Origin: Deltaproteobacteria bacterium
GTDB taxonomy: Bacteria > Desulfobacterota > Desulfobacteria > Desulfobacterales > Desulfatirhabdiaceae
Assembly: GCA_016219185.1 (NCBI GenBank)
Contig: JACRBZ010000070.1
Coordinates: forward strand, 1-64,000
Reading direction: 5' to 3'
DNA: 64,000 nt
Shown piece by piece: positions 62,104-64,000 of the stretch. Positions within the stretch are counted from its first letter, which is position 1. Every line of letters begins with the position of its first letter. The notes under the pieces are model-generated. The model searched no databases and had not been told where the DNA came from. It was given only the letters and a program-made list of their open reading frames with translations. The translations under genes were made by a program, and so were the position numbers.

Positions 62104-63384
62104 CTATGATGTTTTATCGATCATGATGCCCAGCATCGTGTCATCGACCTTGGCCATGCCCAGCTTACTGATTGCCGTCAGATTCCAGATGGTTTCCTCC
62201 GCCGTTCTTCCGATGAAGCCTTCGGTCTGCGTGATGCCGTGGTCGTTCATGGCCATGTAGGCGGCGCGGATTGCCGAATCCGTCGAGCTGGCCACTTTCA
62301 GGGCGCATCCGGCCTTGGCGCCGTCGCAGAGCATTCCCCCCAGATCGCTGATCAGGTTATTGACGGCCAGCGTGATTTTCTTCATGTCTTTCCCGTACTG
62401 CTGATAAACGATGGCAACGGCCGCGCCGACTCCCGCAGCAATCGCGCATCCGCAAAGCGGAGACAGGTCCCCGGTAAAACATTTGATATAGCTGTTGATC
62501 AAATGGGAAAGCGCGATACTCCGAATAATCCTTGTTTCTTCGATGTGAAAAAATTCGCCGACCTTATAGGGAACCAGAATCGCCACAATCCCCTGGTTTC
62601 CGCTGCCGCCGCTGGACATCACCGGAAAGCTCAGGCCCGCCATTCGGGCGTCCGCGGCAGAGGCGGTCAGGATTTTGATGGTGGAAAACACATCTTCCTG
62701 AAGAAATCCTTTTTTCATCAAATCGGAAATGTAATAGCCCACCTTATGCAGCTTCTGGCCGGCGTCGGCGATTTCAAGGTTCATATCGATGCCGCGCCGG
62801 ATTTCGCGGCGGTCTTCATCGTCCATGCCTTCGGCCAGATCCACGAATTCGGCGATGGTCATCTGTTTCAGGGCCTGTTTATAGGGCTGGCCGCCGGCGC
62901 TCTTCTCCGTCTCTTCCCCGGTAAAAATCGATTGATTGTTTTTTTCAAGAAGCACCAGATTCGTATGGGAGCCTTCCAAGACGGCCCGGGCTGAGCCCTG
63001 ATCGGTTTTGACTGTCACATCGATATACAGATCCCTTCGGGTCGGATCATAGCCGATCCTGGCTTTTTTCTCCGCTATGAGTGCTCTGGCCTGCGCCAAT
63101 ACATCCGGGCCTGCTCCTTTCAGGATCTCCATCTTCAGTTCGGGTCTTTTAATCAAGGCGCCCAGGGTACCTGCGATCAGATTGCCTTTTTCTCCCCCCG
63201 CATTGGGCACGGTGACGGCAAACCCGTTCTTGAAGACCCCGGGATCCACGATGATGCGGATTTCCTGAATCGCGCCTTCTGTCTGCTGGCCGGCAATGCT
63301 TGCGGCATAGGCCACGGCGATCGGCTCGGTGCAGCCCAGTGCCGGAAAAACCTCGTGTTTCAAAACTTCCTTCAGAATATTCAA
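62104..63384 (-). CDS. L-cysteine desulfidase/UPF0597 family (CyuA/YhaM-like)
   Basis: A 426-residue enzyme of the serine dehydratase alpha-like family, whose members include L-cysteine desulfidase (cysteine to pyruvate, ammonia and sulfide). Cys residues for an iron-sulfur cluster are conserved: Cys in ALGCTEPIAVAYAA near the N-terminus, CGCAIAAGVGAAVAIVYQ and LCDGAKAGCALKVASS. The start is set at TTG 63384 (NILKEVLKHEV), seven bases after AAGGAG; ATG 63405 lies upstream of that site and ATG 63390 is too close to it. Substrate not proven. It follows the DUF3786 gene on the same strand by 37 bases. Confidence 0.9.
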   Translation of the reverse strand: MNILKEVLKHEVFPALGCTEPIAVAYAASIAGQQTEGAIQEIRIIVDPGVFKNGFAVTVPNAGGEKGNLIAGTLGALIKRPELKMEILKGAGPDVLAQARALIAEKKARIGYDPTRRDLYIDVTVKTDQGSARAVLEGSHTNLVLLEKNNQSIFTGEETEKSAGGQPYKQALKQMTIAEFVDLAEGMDDEDRREIRRGIDMNLEIADAGQKLHKVGYYISDLMKKGFLQEDVFSTIKILTASAADARMAGLSFPVMSSGGSGNQGIVAILVPYKVGEFFHIEETRIIRSIALSHLINSYIKCFTGDLSPLCGCAIAAGVGAAVAIVYQQYGKDMKKITLAVNNLISDLGGMLCDGAKAGCALKVASSTDSAIRAAYMAMNDHGITQTEGFIGRTAEETIWNLTAISKLGMAKVDDTMLGIMIDKTS

Positions 63385-63421
63385 GATCATTCTCCTTGTC
63401 GGCATTGCCGCAATCCGGCGT

Positions 63422-64000
63422 CTATTCGGTGCTTGCCGCTTTTTTCAGCCAGGTGTAAAGCAGCCTTCCGATTATGGCCAGGCATTCCGGGTCCAGATAG
63501 CTTTCGGCCCGGCGTTCAAAAAGCAGGGAACACGTTGCCGGCCAAAAGTTCCCCTGGTCATCGTCCTTGTCGTTAAACAGCAGGATGACGGGAATCCGGG
63601 GAAGCGCGTCAAACTGCACGGACAGGTCATACGCGGTCTGCACCGCGGGCGGGTAACCGCCCAAATCGCTGCATGATGCCTGTAATTGCCCGAGTTTTCC
63701 CGCGAAATGGGTGGCAATGGCCCGTTCGACATCATTTGCGAAATAGGTTGTCAGCGGACCCGAATCCTTCAGGTCTCTGAAGGCTACCCATTCGTTTTCT
63801 TTCGGATCCATATCGGGGCAAAGCAGAAGATATTTACACAAAATGACGCGAATATCAAAACCGGGCGCTTTCCCTGACGGATCCGATATGCCGTCTTTGG
63901 AAACCCGGTAATGTCTGCCGAAGAGCGGAATGATCGCTTCCTTTCCCCGCACCTGCACCCCGAGCCGATGGGCAGCAGAATTCAGGTCTATTCCGCCAAT
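63422..64000 (-). CDS. DUF3786 family protein (5' end outside window)
   Basis: The frame is open from the window edge (codon 64000) to the stop at 63422, 192 residues without the start. The sequence before GTG 63958 (LNSAAHRLGVQVRGKEAIIPLFGRHYRVSKDGI) fits the DUF3786 N-terminal pattern, so the gene extends beyond the window rather than starting at 63958. Conserved blocks: LCKYLLLC, WVAFRDLKDSGPLTTYFAND, RIPVILLFNDKDDDQGNFWPATCSLLFERRAESYLDPECLAIIG. DUF3786 is found mainly in anaerobes, often beside corrinoid/methyltransferase genes; function unknown. Confidence 0.9.
   Translation of the reverse strand: MGGIDLNSAAHRLGVQVRGKEAIIPLFGRHYRVSKDGISDPSGKAPGFDIRVILCKYLLLCPDMDPKENEWVAFRDLKDSGPLTTYFANDVERAIATHFAGKLGQLQASCSDLGGYPPAVQTAYDLSVQFDALPRIPVILLFNDKDDDQGNFWPATCSLLFERRAESYLDPECLAIIGRLLYTWLKKAASTE

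Noticed and set aside
1-64000. CRISPR arrays, tRNA or rRNA genes, prophage or intact insertion sequences
   Set aside because: No regularly spaced repeats, cloverleaf genes, integrase or transposase were found on reading both strands; short tRNA-like folds without a CCA or anticodon arm were not accepted.

Overview
The window looks like chromosome from a strictly anaerobic, Gram-negative Desulfobacterota (Desulfobacterales-type, probably sulfate- or sulfur-metabolising). This is inferred from gene content: an AhbB-type siroheme decarboxylase (alternative haem route), a DUF3786 protein, a DsrE-fold protein, a cysteine desulfidase-type enzyme, a LIV-type amino-acid transporter, many multi-sensor histidine kinases, and a ferredoxin remnant. 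No rRNA, tRNA, CRISPR array, prophage or intact insertion sequence was seen. Genes are cut at both ends: the 3' part of a membrane protein on the left, and the 5' part of a DUF3786 gene on the right.

Layout. 1-2.5 kb: multi-pass membrane protein and acyl-CoA ligase, the latter behind a palindrome. 2.7-8.2 kb: NarL-type response regulator plus Cache/PAS kinase, a vapBC toxin-antitoxin pair, and an OmpR-type regulator plus kinase. 8.3-12.6 kb: exported MsrAB, LigB-type dioxygenase, cupin, AraC regulator and LysE exporter; three promoter regions here carry clear repeats or palindromes. 12.7-17 kb: a GYF/AIM24 protein, a FIST sensor protein and a hybrid kinase, all in one direction. 17-18.8 kb: methyltransferase and a divergent cysteine hydrolase. 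18.8-29.7 kb: one long minus-strand urea operon, urtABCDE-ureDABCEFG, behind a sigma-54 type -24/-12 element. 29.7-32.5 kb: ferredoxin remnant, an unrecognised 587-residue protein and a DsrE-like protein. 32.6-46.8 kb: housekeeping strand (mtnA, ahbB, B12/radical SAM, rng, LysM-like protein, purB, yajC, secD, secF, dprA, topA, thioesterase), with a 127-bp inverted-repeat element between yajC and secD. 46.8-52.4 kb: secreted small protein, REC-HDOD regulator and a 1,188-residue hybrid kinase. 52.7-61.3 kb: comEC, nucleotide-sugar dehydrogenase and livKHMGF. 61.4-64 kb: a brnT toxin gene interrupted by a stop codon beside an intact brnA, the cysteine desulfidase-type enzyme and DUF3786.

How the genes work together. 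The urea block encodes uptake (UrtABCDE), hydrolysis (UreABC) and nickel-centre assembly (UreDEFG), and its promoter type suggests control by nitrogen status. The BaeRS-like pair sits directly before msrAB, whose promoter has tandem 11-bp repeats of the kind OmpR-family regulators bind, suggesting an envelope-oxidation circuit. YajC-SecD-SecF assist protein export. The liv block is a complete branched-chain amino acid type ABC importer. The most useful leads are the regulatory DNA (four palindromic or repeated operators and the sigma-54 element), the yajC-secD repeat element, the broken brnT, the ahbB-radical SAM overlap, and the AIM24-FIST-kinase row.
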